DNA from: DAOUEG01 sp964589285
GTDB lineage: Bacteria > Chloroflexota > Dehalococcoidia > Dehalococcoidales > RBG-16-60-22
DNA length: 15,118 nt
Direction: 5' to 3'
NCBI GenBank assembly: GCA_964589285.1
Contig: CAZPSP010000058.1
Span: 1-15,118, forward strand
Shown here: in pieces, positions 1 through 7,656 of the stretch
Numbering within the stretch: position 1 is the first letter of the stretch
Layout of the letters: every line of letters begins with the position of its first letter
The notes under the pieces: generated by a model
The model's input: only the letters and a program-made list of their open reading frames with translations
The model's database searches: none
What the model was told of the DNA's origin: nothing
Translations under genes and position numbers: made by a program

Positions 1-563
1 TCGGCTTTGTAGACAACACCGGTCGGGTTGTTCGGGGAATCGATGAGGACGGCCTTGGTCCGGGGACCGATGTTTGCTTCCATGGCATCCAGGTCGGGCA
101 GGAAGTCCTCGCCGGTCGGGGACGGTTTCACCACGCCGTCGTGGTTCTCGATGTAGTTGAAGTAGTCCACGAACCACGGGATGAACACGATGACCTCGTC
201 GCCGGGATTGAGGATGGTCTTGAGCGCCACGTTGATGGCGCCCGCCGCGCCCACGGCCATTATCACGCTCTTGCCGGTGATGTTGACGCCGGTCTCTTTC
301 CTGAGCTGGGCGGCCACCGCTTCGCGGGTTTCCGGGTAGCCGGCGTTCTCCATGTACCCGTGCATTCCCTTGAAAGGATGGTCCGCCAGTTCCCTGATGG
401 CCCGTTTGAATTCCGGCGGCGGTTCCATGATGGGGTTGCCCAGGGAGAGGTCGTAGACGTTCTCGGCCCCGTACTGCTTCTTCATGGCGATGCCCTCTTC
501 GAACATGCGCCGGATCCAGGAGCCGACCTCCATGCCTTTTTGGACTCTAGCCGATACGGACAC
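1..563 (-). CDS. PLP-dependent class I/II aminotransferase (N-terminal part)
   Basis: This is the first 187 residues of a fold-type I aminotransferase; the rest lies beyond the left edge. Visible family features are the N-terminal LSLGNP segment, a Gly/Ala-rich PLP-phosphate stretch (AVGAAGAINVALK), and the SPNNPTG motif near the truncated end that binds substrate carboxylate and cofactor in this family. The lysine that binds PLP is not in the window. I chose a GTG start at 561-563 (protein MSVSARVQKGMEVG) because GAAAGGA precedes it at suitable spacing; an internal ATG ten codons on is the alternative. The start lies inside the iorB 3' end (17-base overlap), so the two genes are probably translationally coupled. 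Beside iorAB, a role converting aromatic amino acids to aryl-pyruvates is likely, but substrate specificity cannot be read from this fragment. Confidence 0.93.
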   Translation of the reverse strand, partial: MSVSARVQKGMEVGSWIRRMFEEGIAMKKQYGAENVYDLSLGNPIMEPPPEFKRAIRELADHPFKGMHGYMENAGYPETREAVAAQLRKETGVNITGKSVIMAVGAAGAINVALKTILNPGDEVIVFIPWFVDYFNYIENHDGVVKPSPTGEDFLPDLDAMEANIGPRTKAVLIDSPNNPTGVVYKA

Positions 564-1155
564 CTTCGATTTCCTTTCTGCCCAGATCGAACGCGGCCAG
601 GTTGATCTGCCGGAGCTTTTCCGGCAGCCGCTGCCTGATGCTCTCCCGCCAGATATCAGCTTCGATGGGGGCGAAGACGGAGAAGCAGCCCAGCATGAGG
701 ATGTTCAGGGTCCGTTCATTGCCGAGTTCGCGGGCAAGGCCGTTGGCGTCGATGAAATGGACGTTTTCCGTGACCCGTTTCAGGGAAGCATCGACGTCCT
801 CATGGGTGGGGTAAGTCTCCTTGCCGAGGCTGCAGGACAGCGGCGGCTGGATGTATCCGTTGATGATGGCGACACCGCCGGGACGGAGGTAGTGGCTCCA
901 GCGGGCGCCTTCGAGGAGTTCGAATGAAAGAATAAGATCAACCTCACCGTCCTTGATAATAGGTGACCAGACCTTCGGGGCGAGACGCACGTGGCTGACG
1001 ACGCTGCCGCCGCGCTGGGCCATGCCCAGGGTATCGGTCTTCTTGACGTCGAAGCCGGCCGCCAGCGCGGTCTCCCCGATGATGTCGCTGGCCAGGACCA
1101 CGCCCTGACCGCCGACGCCGGTAATGAGGATGTCCATTTTGTCAGTTACTTGCAT
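547..1155 (-). CDS. iorB: Indolepyruvate ferredoxin oxidoreductase, beta subunit
   Basis: This encodes 202 residues, the usual length of the small gamma-type subunit of 2-ketoacid:ferredoxin oxidoreductases. The N-terminal GVGGQGVV (about residues 13-20) and the downstream TDTLGMAQRGGSVVSHVR segment are characteristic of the IorB/POR-gamma domain. With IorA it forms the cytoplasmic enzyme that oxidatively decarboxylates aryl-pyruvates to aryl-acetyl-CoA, using CoA and ferredoxin. The ATG is preceded by AGGACAGGAACA; the second Met (residue 7, before DILITGVGG) is a possible alternative start. It begins 10 bases after the iorA stop and overlaps the aminotransferase start by 17 bases, giving a tight three-gene operon. 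The substrate may be broader than indolepyruvate (phenylpyruvate, 4-hydroxyphenylpyruvate). Confidence 0.93.
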   Translation of the reverse strand: MQVTDKMDILITGVGGQGVVLASDIIGETALAAGFDVKKTDTLGMAQRGGSVVSHVRLAPKVWSPIIKDGEVDLILSFELLEGARWSHYLRPGGVAIINGYIQPPLSCSLGKETYPTHEDVDASLKRVTENVHFIDANGLARELGNERTLNILMLGCFSVFAPIEADIWRESIRQRLPEKLRQINLAAFDLGRKEIEGVRIG

Positions 1156-1165
1156 TGTTCCTGTC

Positions 1166-2968
1166 CTAAGCGGAGATTGCTTCCTGCGGGCAAAGCTGCT
1201 CGCAGAGGCCGCAGATGTCGCCGGCGCACAAGGAGGGCTCGATGAATATCTTCCCGTTCTGGCGCTGTATCGCCGAACAGCCGAGCCTCAGGCACAGCCC
1301 GCAGTCGACACATTTCTCGGTATCTACCTGGCGCGGGTTGGAGCGGGTCTTTATCTTCACGGCGCAGGCGCCGCGGGTAATGATCACGGACACTTCGTCC
1401 CGGTTGAGGGAATCGCGCAGGCCGTTGCGCAGGGCCTTGATATCGAAGGCGTCGATGGTCTTGACGTCCTTCACCCCGAGGCCGCGGCAGAGGGCTTCTA
1501 GGTCCGCGGCGATGGTCTCCCGGCCCTGGGCGGTGATGCCGGTCCCCGGGTGCTCCTGGTGGCCGGTCATGGCCGTGGTACGGTTGTCCAGGATGATGAC
1601 GGTGATGGGAGCGGCATTGTAGACCGCGTCCAGCAGGCCGGTCATGCCGGAATGGAGGAAGGTGGAATCGCCGATGATAGCGACGACCTTGTTCTGGAGA
1701 CCCGCCTTGGTCATGCCGATGGCCTGCCCGATACCGGCGCCCATGTCCGTGGTGGTATCAAGGACGCTGAGCGGCGGATAGGCGCCGAGTGTGTAGCAGC
1801 CGATGTCTCCGGTCACGACTATCTTCGGCTCCTGCGTCGAATCGATGTCCGGGTCGACGAGCTTGTTCCGCTGCCCCATGTTGTTCAGCGTGAAGTAGAT
1901 GCCGGTATGCGGGCAGCCGGGACAGAGCAGGGGCGGCCGTTTCGGGAGGCCGTCCGTGGGTTCAACGATGGCTGTCTCGATTTCCGGAAGGAGACCGGCC
2001 CGGATGCTGCTCTCGGAGATGATGCGGGTGTTCAGTTCGCCTACAATGGGGAAAACGTCCTTGCCGGTAACCTCGACGCCCATGGCCTTGATGTTCTCTT
2101 CCAGAAAGGGGTCCAGTTCTTCTACAACGACGAGTCTCTTGACCCCCGCGGCAAAACTGCGGATGAGCTTTTCAGGAAGCGGCCAGGACATACCCAGTTT
2201 CAGGAAAGAGGCTTCCGGGAACACTTCACGGGCGTAGACGCTGGCGATGCCGGCGGAGATGATACCGACGTCCCGGCCCTTCCACTCGATGCGGTTGAAC
2301 GGGAAGGTCTCGGAATAGGCCGCCAGCTTCACCATGCGCTCTTCGTTGAGGCGGTGACGCGGCAGCGCCCATACCGGCATCATGACGTATTTTTTCATAT
2401 TGTAGTAGAAACGGGGTTCGGGATTCTTGATGGTGCGTGTCCGGTTGACGTCCACGGCGGATTTGGAGTGGGAAATACGCGTCGTGGTGCGGAAAATCAC
2501 CGGGGTATCGAACTGTTCGCTGATGTCGAAAGCGCAGCCCATGAGGTCGTAGGCGTCCTGGCTGTCCGCCGGTTCCAGCATCGGCACCTTGGCGAGGCGG
2601 GCGTAGTGGCGGTTGTCCTGTTCGTTCTGTGAGGAATGGATCTGCGGGTCGTCCGCGCAGACCAAGACGAACCCGCCCACGACGCCGGTCATGGAAACGC
2701 CCATGAAGGCATCGATAGCCACGTTCAGCCCGACGTGCTTCATGGAGGCCATGGAGCGAATGCCGGTGTAGCAAGCGCCCATGGCGACTTCGACGGCGAC
2801 CTTCTCGTTCGGCGACCATTCCGCGTAGATGTCCTTGAATCTTGAGAGGTTTTCCAGGATCTCCGTACTCGGCGTGCCGGGATAAGCGGCGGCGAGCTGG
2901 ACGCCGCTGTGGTACGCGCCGAGAGCGATGGCTTCATTACCGGATAACAGTTGAAGTGTTTGTTTCAT
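1166..2968 (-). CDS. iorA: Indolepyruvate ferredoxin oxidoreductase, alpha subunit
   Basis: This 600-residue catalytic subunit binds thiamine diphosphate and two 4Fe-4S clusters. Domains in order: an N-terminal pyrimidine-binding domain starting LLSGNEAIALGAY with AAYPGTPSTEI (about 27-37); a middle domain; then CPGCPH (349-354) and the TPP/Mg region with GDIGCYTLG (388-396), DMGAGIGQAIG (408-418), GDS (433-435) and DN (461-462). The C-terminal ferredoxin domain has Cys at 553, 556, 559, 564 and 581, 586, 589, 593. Length and order fit the family fully and I see no lesions. The ATG has only a weak SD (CAGG abutting it), and no better in-frame start is seen. It heads the operon with iorB and the aminotransferase, which together suggest amino-acid fermentation or reversible arylacetate metabolism producing reduced ferredoxin. 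Confidence 0.96.
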   Translation of the reverse strand: MKQTLQLLSGNEAIALGAYHSGVQLAAAYPGTPSTEILENLSRFKDIYAEWSPNEKVAVEVAMGACYTGIRSMASMKHVGLNVAIDAFMGVSMTGVVGGFVLVCADDPQIHSSQNEQDNRHYARLAKVPMLEPADSQDAYDLMGCAFDISEQFDTPVIFRTTTRISHSKSAVDVNRTRTIKNPEPRFYYNMKKYVMMPVWALPRHRLNEERMVKLAAYSETFPFNRIEWKGRDVGIISAGIASVYAREVFPEASFLKLGMSWPLPEKLIRSFAAGVKRLVVVEELDPFLEENIKAMGVEVTGKDVFPIVGELNTRIISESSIRAGLLPEIETAIVEPTDGLPKRPPLLCPGCPHTGIYFTLNNMGQRNKLVDPDIDSTQEPKIVVTGDIGCYTLGAYPPLSVLDTTTDMGAGIGQAIGMTKAGLQNKVVAIIGDSTFLHSGMTGLLDAVYNAAPITVIILDNRTTAMTGHQEHPGTGITAQGRETIAADLEALCRGLGVKDVKTIDAFDIKALRNGLRDSLNRDEVSVIITRGACAVKIKTRSNPRQVDTEKCVDCGLCLRLGCSAIQRQNGKIFIEPSLCAGDICGLCEQLCPQEAISA

Positions 2969-3016
2969 CCTGATTCACGCAAAACGCACAATTATTGGCC
3001 TTGTAGTATCGAAATG

Positions 3017-3045
3017 AGCATATCACAGAACTAAAAGCTGCGCAA
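3017..3045 (-). promoter_or_regulatory. Candidate promoter of the iorAB operon
   Basis: On the minus strand an extended -10 TGATATGCT (TATGCT at 3017-3022) lies 17 bases downstream of TTGCGC (3040-3045). Predicted transcription would start near 3009, leaving a leader of roughly 40 bases before the iorA ATG. The -35 matches only TTG, so the call leans on the extended -10. The rest of the 2969-3153 gap holds a weak 6-bp GCGGCC/GGCCGC inverted repeat (3062-3092) and no clear terminator for the MFS gene. Confidence 0.35.
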
Positions 3046-3153
3046 TATCTTTCTCATTCCGGCGGCCTTCATTCATTTTATCATAGGGCCGCGTAAAGTG
3101 ACAATGAGGCAGGAGGTAAATGACAAGGACAGAGAGATGAACACTAGACACTA

Positions 3154-4377
3154 TTATGAATTGGACGGTCCCGGTTTTCCCAGCGGTATCAGGAAGATGA
3201 CCGATACCAGGCCGCCGATCCCGGCGGCGATGAACGACCACGTCAGCGCGCCGGTGATATCGGCCAGCCAGCCGGCGATAATGGGGGACAGCGTCAGTCC
3301 CACACCGAGGAAAACCGTCCAGAGGCCGACGATAATGCCGCTCAATTCCCGTTCGAAATAGTCCGAGGCGCAGGCGGCATAGAGTGCCCAGACCGCTCCG
3401 TAACCGGCGCCGAAAAAGGCCACGGCCAGGTAGAATGCGGGTCCGGAAAGCCAGGCCATCCCGGCGCAGCCGGCGGTAATAAGCAGGCCGCAGAGGACCA
3501 GGATATACTTGCGGCGCACCTTATCCGAAACATAGCCGAGGATGATCTTTCCAGCGATGGCGCTGGCACCGGTGATGACGACCAGCCGGGTGGCGGCTTC
3601 ATAAGAGAAAGCCAGGTCCTGGTTGGCGTAGGTAACGAGAAAGGTCAGCGGTACCATGACCGCGAACCCGGTGAGAAGATAGGCCAGCCCGATGAGCCAG
3701 AGACGGCCGTCGCGGAGGAGGCGCCGGTATATGGTAAAAATGGGGCCTGGACCGGTCCGGGAAGTTTGCGAGGGGCTCTGTGTCTGCCGGGGAGGGTCCC
3801 TTACCAGGATGTAGGTCAGAATTCCGAGTATCATCGCCATGCCGCCCATAACCATCCAGGCGCGGTTCCAGCTTTGTACAGCAATGATTTGAGGCAGGAG
3901 GGTGCTGACCAGGATAAGCCCGAGCGCGCTGCCGATGTCTATCAAAGCCAGCGTGGTACCGCGATATTTGTCGGTGGTCCATTTCTGCGCCAGGGCCATG
4001 ACCGGGACCCAGGTGGCCGCCGCCCCGATCCCGACAATGGTAAAGTACAGGGAAGCGACGACCACAGACGAAGCATAAGCCATGAGAAATGTTCCCGCCC
4101 CCAGGATCAACATGAACAGGGTGAGCAGCCGGCGAACGTTGAGACGGTCTGCCATCAGGCCGAGCAGCGGTGAACCGATAGTGTAGGCGATGAAGAAACA
4201 GGAATAGATGACGCCGGCCTCGGTCTTGGTGATATTCAGGGAAGGCAGCATTTCCGGCAGGAGTATGCCGTACCCGTACCGGATACAGTAGGCGATGAGA
4301 ACGATAAGAAAACAGGCGGTAAAGACAGCCCAGCGGCGTTTGTGAACGGAGACTGATGATGTTTCGATGCTTGTCAT
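3154..4377 (-). CDS. MFS transporter, 12-TM
   Basis: This is a 407-residue major facilitator superfamily permease. The first hydrophobic segment begins around residue 17 (AVFTACFLIVLIAY), and hydrophobic stretches alternate through both halves as expected for 12 helices. The family signature between TM2 and TM3 is seen as GLMADRLNVRR (about 73-83), with a related ILGYVSDKVRRK in the second half, typical of the internal duplication. A longer loop with RDPPRQTQSPSQ separates the halves. The overall pattern resembles MFS_1 carriers of monocarboxylates or organic anions (oxalate/formate- or cyanate-type), but the substrate is not determinable from sequence. It lies just upstream of, and in the same direction as, the ior operon, so an aromatic acid or amino-acid-derived acid is a reasonable but untested guess. 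The SD before the ATG is weak. Confidence 0.92.
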   Translation of the reverse strand: MTSIETSSVSVHKRRWAVFTACFLIVLIAYCIRYGYGILLPEMLPSLNITKTEAGVIYSCFFIAYTIGSPLLGLMADRLNVRRLLTLFMLILGAGTFLMAYASSVVVASLYFTIVGIGAAATWVPVMALAQKWTTDKYRGTTLALIDIGSALGLILVSTLLPQIIAVQSWNRAWMVMGGMAMILGILTYILVRDPPRQTQSPSQTSRTGPGPIFTIYRRLLRDGRLWLIGLAYLLTGFAVMVPLTFLVTYANQDLAFSYEAATRLVVITGASAIAGKIILGYVSDKVRRKYILVLCGLLITAGCAGMAWLSGPAFYLAVAFFGAGYGAVWALYAACASDYFERELSGIIVGLWTVFLGVGLTLSPIIAGWLADITGALTWSFIAAGIGGLVSVIFLIPLGKPGPSNS

Positions 4378-4497
4378 TTCCGGAACGTCACCCGAATGCT
4401 GTATTTTGCCAAACCTTACCGCCTGATGACGATGACCGAAGTAATCATGCTAGCCGCGCAAGGTGAGCGATATCTGTCGTAACGGTAATTTGTGTCA

Positions 4498-4527
4498 ATA
4501 CTAGGCTATCACCGGCACAGGTGTCAA
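4498..4527 (-). promoter_or_regulatory. Candidate promoter of the MFS gene in the divergent intergenic region
   Basis: A perfect -35 hexamer TTGACA (minus strand, 4522-4527) is followed after 18 bases by TAGTAT (4498-4503). A second copy of TTGACAC lies 29 bases further downstream (4492-4498) and could be a tandem -35 with a poorer -10 (AGATAT, 4470-4475). Either would leave a leader of about 90-115 bases before the MFS start. I see no convincing promoter for the divergent ATPase in the same 193-base gap. Confidence 0.35.
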
Positions 4528-4570
4528 AAGATGATTTCTATCGGAAGACCTAGCCGTTCGTGGTTTACGT

Positions 4571-7303
4571 ATGATACCATATAACCATATGGACGCGCAG
4601 TGGTACAACTCCTCTATCGAGGATGTTTTCAAAACGCTTGGTTCTCGTCAAGGGGGACTCACCGCTGACGAAGCGGCCGAACGCCTGGAAAAATATGGCC
4701 TGAACCAGCTGGAAGGCCGGAAAAAGTCCTCAGCTGTCGTACGGTTTCTTTCGCAGTTCCTGAGCCCGCTCATTTATGTCCTTCTCGTGGCGGTTATTAT
4801 TTCCTTCGTTGTTGGGCATTACACCGATGCCTGGGTCATCCTCGGCGTCCTCATTCTGAACGCTATCATCGGGTACGTACAGGAGTCCAAAGCCGAACAG
4901 GCCATGGAAGCGCTGATGAAGCTGGCGTCTCCGAAGGCCAGTGTCCGGCGTGACGGCCGGCAGAAGGAAATCCCTGCCAGTGAAATAGTTCCCGGCGACA
5001 TAATTCTCCTGCAGGCCGGTGACAAAGTACCTGCTGATTGCCGGCTCTTTGAAGCATCCAATCTCAAAATCAACGAGGCCACCCTGACTGGAGAGTCGGT
5101 GGCGGTTGATAAAAAAGTCCGTCCTATCGAGGGGGAGCTTTCGGTATCGGAACGCGTGAATATGGCCTTCATGGGGACTGTCGTCACCTACGGCCGCGCA
5201 GCGGGTATCGCCGTGGCTACCGGGATGAGTACGGAGATGGGGCGTATCGCAACCGGTCTCCAGGAAGTCAAGTCTGAAAAGACGCCGCTCCAGGAAAGCA
5301 TTGCAAAGCTCAGTAATTATATCATTTATCTTTTCCTCGGTATCAGCGTGATACTCGTCCTCGTCGGGATTTACAGAGGAATGGAATGGCTCGATATTTT
5401 CCTCCTGGCGGTGGCTGCCGCCGTCTCGGCGATACCTGAAGGTTTACCCGCGGTCGTTACCGTGGTGCTCGCGATGGGCATGCGATATATGGCGAAGCGG
5501 AACGCGGTGGTACGGAAACTCGTCGCCGTGGAGACGCTTGGTTCGGCCACCGTCATCTGCTCGGACAAGACCGGTACATTGACGCTCAACCAGATGACGG
5601 TCCGCAGCATGTTTGTCGGCGGCCGGTGGGTCGAGGTCACTGGTGAAGGATACGCTCCGGAAGGCACATTCCGTATCGACGGCCAGCCGGTTACCATCAG
5701 CGAAGATCCGGACGTTGCGCTCCATCTCAGGATAGGGGCGCTCTGCAACGATGCCACGCTCACGAAGAACGAAGAAGGCAACTGGGAGATATTCGGGGAC
5801 CCGACGGAGGGCGCCCTCGTTGTATCCGCGGCCAAAGCGGGCTTCGAGAAAGACGAACTGGGGCGTGAGTATCCCAGAATCGATGAAATACCGTTCCAGA
5901 GTGAGAACCTCTATATGGCGGTGCTGGCGACCTTCCATCCGTCCGGCGCCGGACGGGTCGCCTACGTTAAAGGCGCTACCGAGAGGATACTGGAATTCAG
6001 TTCATCTTATCTCAAAGATGGAGAAGTGAAGCCGCTGACCGAGGAAGCACGGCGGGAGATCGAGGAGGCATCCCGGGAAATGGCCCGGGCGGCGATGCGC
6101 GTTATCGCCACGGCATACGTCGAATTGCCGGAAAAAACGGACGACCTGGAAGAATCGCATATCCGGGGAGAACTGATTTTTACCGGGCTTAACGGCATGG
6201 CGGACCCGCCGCGGGAAGAGGTCAAAGAATCTATCCGTCTTTGCCGACAGGCGGGAATCAAAGTTGTCATGATCACCGGCGACAACAAGATCACCGCGGA
6301 ATCGATCGCCCGGCAACTGGAATTGCCTGAAGGCAGATCGATGACGGGAACGGAACTGGCGGACATCCCGGATGAAAGCCTGGCTGAACAAGTGGAATCC
6401 ATCACTGTGTTCGCCCGGATAGAGCCGATCCAGAAACTCAGGATAGTCAACGCGCTCAAGAGCCGCGGGCACGTCGTGGCTATGACGGGCGACGGTGTTA
6501 ATGATGCTCCGGCATTGAAAACAGCCAATATCGGCATTGCCATGGGCATCACGGGGACGGATGTCGCTAAAGAAGCCGCGGACATGACGCTGGCTGATGA
6601 TAATTTTGCTTCCGTCGTTGCCGCGGTGGATGAAGGCCGGGCTATATTCAACCGACTGCGTAACGTTATTTTCCTCCTGCTCAGCACAAACATCGGTGAA
6701 CTGCTTGCCCTGATTCTATCGATATTGTTCATTGGAGATGCGCCGTTGTTGGCCGTACAAATTATCTGGGTAAACCTTGTAACGGATACCACATCGTCAA
6801 TCCCTCTCGGACTTGAACCCAAGTCCGGGGATGAACTCAAGCAGCCGCCCCGCCATCCCTCGGTGGGTATTGTTTTCCCCGGGCAAGTCCTCCGCATCCT
6901 CTTCATGGCGGCCTTCATGGGCACCTCCATCATGTTGGTCTTCAATTGGGCCCAGTCCCACGTTTCCATAGAGGAAGCACGGACAATCGCATTCTGTACA
7001 ATGGTAACTTTCGAGTGGCTCCGCGCGTTTAATGCCCGATCGGATGAACGCACCATTTTCGGTCTCGGAGTATTCCGCAACCGCTGGCTCATCGGAGCTA
7101 TAGTTATAGCCATATGTCTTCAGATGGCAGTCATCTATGCTCCGCCTTTACAGACGGCCTTCCGTACCGTTCCTCTGGGGCTCGATAAGTGGGGCATCGT
7201 CATCATTGCCCCGTTCAGCTTGTTCATTATCGAAGAAGCTCGCAAGGCGCTGTTTCCACGGTTATTCACACTTGGGAAGTGGAAACCGGTTAGAGAAAAA
7301 TGA
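4571..7303 (+). CDS. P-type (type II, SERCA-like) cation-transporting ATPase
   Basis: This is a 910-residue P2-type ATPase with a complete domain set: N-terminal cation-ATPase segment, actuator domain with TGES (173-176), TM4 with PEGLPA (from P289), phosphorylation site DKTGTLT (D332), nucleotide-binding KGA (467-469), hinge TGDGVND (639-645) and six C-terminal helices. Residues matching SERCA calcium ligands are present: E290 (TM4), N707 and E710 (NIGE, TM5), N735, T738 and D739 (WVNLVTD, TM6) and E815 (FEW, TM8). Both calcium sites therefore look preserved. It probably exports Ca2+ from the cytoplasm at the expense of ATP; other divalent cations cannot be excluded. The start is uncertain. 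No SD precedes the first ATG, an in-frame stop lies at 4532-4534, and Met7 (4589) gives the more family-like N-terminus MDAQWYNSSIEDV. The zinc-ribbon gene follows after 38 bases. Confidence 0.95.
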   Translation: MIPYNHMDAQWYNSSIEDVFKTLGSRQGGLTADEAAERLEKYGLNQLEGRKKSSAVVRFLSQFLSPLIYVLLVAVIISFVVGHYTDAWVILGVLILNAIIGYVQESKAEQAMEALMKLASPKASVRRDGRQKEIPASEIVPGDIILLQAGDKVPADCRLFEASNLKINEATLTGESVAVDKKVRPIEGELSVSERVNMAFMGTVVTYGRAAGIAVATGMSTEMGRIATGLQEVKSEKTPLQESIAKLSNYIIYLFLGISVILVLVGIYRGMEWLDIFLLAVAAAVSAIPEGLPAVVTVVLAMGMRYMAKRNAVVRKLVAVETLGSATVICSDKTGTLTLNQMTVRSMFVGGRWVEVTGEGYAPEGTFRIDGQPVTISEDPDVALHLRIGALCNDATLTKNEEGNWEIFGDPTEGALVVSAAKAGFEKDELGREYPRIDEIPFQSENLYMAVLATFHPSGAGRVAYVKGATERILEFSSSYLKDGEVKPLTEEARREIEEASREMARAAMRVIATAYVELPEKTDDLEESHIRGELIFTGLNGMADPPREEVKESIRLCRQAGIKVVMITGDNKITAESIARQLELPEGRSMTGTELADIPDESLAEQVESITVFARIEPIQKLRIVNALKSRGHVVAMTGDGVNDAPALKTANIGIAMGITGTDVAKEAADMTLADDNFASVVAAVDEGRAIFNRLRNVIFLLLSTNIGELLALILSILFIGDAPLLAVQIIWVNLVTDTTSSIPLGLEPKSGDELKQPPRHPSVGIVFPGQVLRILFMAAFMGTSIMLVFNWAQSHVSIEEARTIAFCTMVTFEWLRAFNARSDERTIFGLGVFRNRWLIGAIVIAICLQMAVIYAPPLQTAFRTVPLGLDKWGIVIIAPFSLFIIEEARKALFPRLFTLGKWKPVREK

Positions 7304-7341
7304 GACCTGGTTGCCTGTTCGTGATGGAGGGAGAATAGCTT

Positions 7342-7584
7342 ATGACGGATGTTGAAAGAGAACTTGAGAAAAGATTTGTCTGTGCTAAATGCAAAAATAC
7401 TGGCGCTGAAGTAAAAAGCCTGGCCATGTCCGGCACCGGGCTTTCACGCCTGTTCGATATTCAACATAATCGCTATGTCTTCGCTTCCTGCAGGAACTGC
7501 GGTTATTCGGAGGTCTACAACCTGGACATCCTGGAGGGCCGCCGCGACGACCTGGGGAATCTCCTGGACATCATGTTCGGTTAA
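7342..7584 (+). CDS. Small zinc-ribbon protein (zinc_ribbon_13/DUF2082-like)
   Basis: This 80-residue protein has two CxxC knuckles: C14-AK-C17 and C50-RN-C53. They flank a segment (GTGLSRLFDIQHNRYVFASC) typical of the small bacterial zinc-ribbon family often annotated as nucleic-acid-binding. The C-terminus LGNLLDIMFG also matches the family pattern of a short hydrophobic tail after the ribbon. It probably binds one structural Zn2+ through four Cys; the biological role is unknown. A strong SD, GGAGGGAG, lies 8 bases before the ATG. It follows the ATPase by 38 bases on the same strand and may be co-transcribed with it. The function assignment is by family resemblance only. Confidence 0.85.
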   Translation: MTDVERELEKRFVCAKCKNTGAEVKSLAMSGTGLSRLFDIQHNRYVFASCRNCGYSEVYNLDILEGRRDDLGNLLDIMFG

Positions 7585-7603
7585 CCATCCGGTACGGACC
7601 GCA

Positions 7604-7631
7604 TTGACAGTCCTCCAAACCGTGGTATCCT
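7604..7631 (+). promoter_or_regulatory. Strong sigma-70-type promoter of otsAB
   Basis: A perfect TTGACA (7604-7609), a 16-base spacer and an extended -10 TGGTATCCT (TATCCT at 7626-7631) lie in the 72-base gap before otsA. The predicted start near 7638 gives a short leader of about 20 bases containing the SD GGAGG (7646-7650), six bases before the ATG. This is the best promoter match in the window and implies that otsAB is transcribed independently of the upstream genes. Confidence 0.75.
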
Positions 7632-7656
7632 GTTTTACGGCACACGGAGGCACCGG

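Noticed and set aside
1550..2632. Long plus-strand ORF (360 codons) opposite iorA
   Set aside because: It is a high-GC shadow of iorA with His/Asp/Gly-rich translation and no family motifs; iorA has complete catalytic motifs.
3062..3092. GCGGCC/GGCCGC inverted repeat as MFS terminator
   Set aside because: Only six pairs with a long loop, and no T-run follows on the minus strand.
3098..3361. Plus-strand ORF of 87 codons starting near an AGGAGG-like sequence (3112-3120)
   Set aside because: Most of it is antisense to the MFS coding region, its composition is Pro/Ser/Arg-rich as expected of a shadow frame, and the ATG best placed for the AGGAGG (3119) stops after six codons.
6007..7113. Long minus-strand ORF opposite the ATPase
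   Set aside because: Ser/Arg/Met-rich translation with no domain signal; the opposite strand encodes the conserved ATPase hinge and helices.
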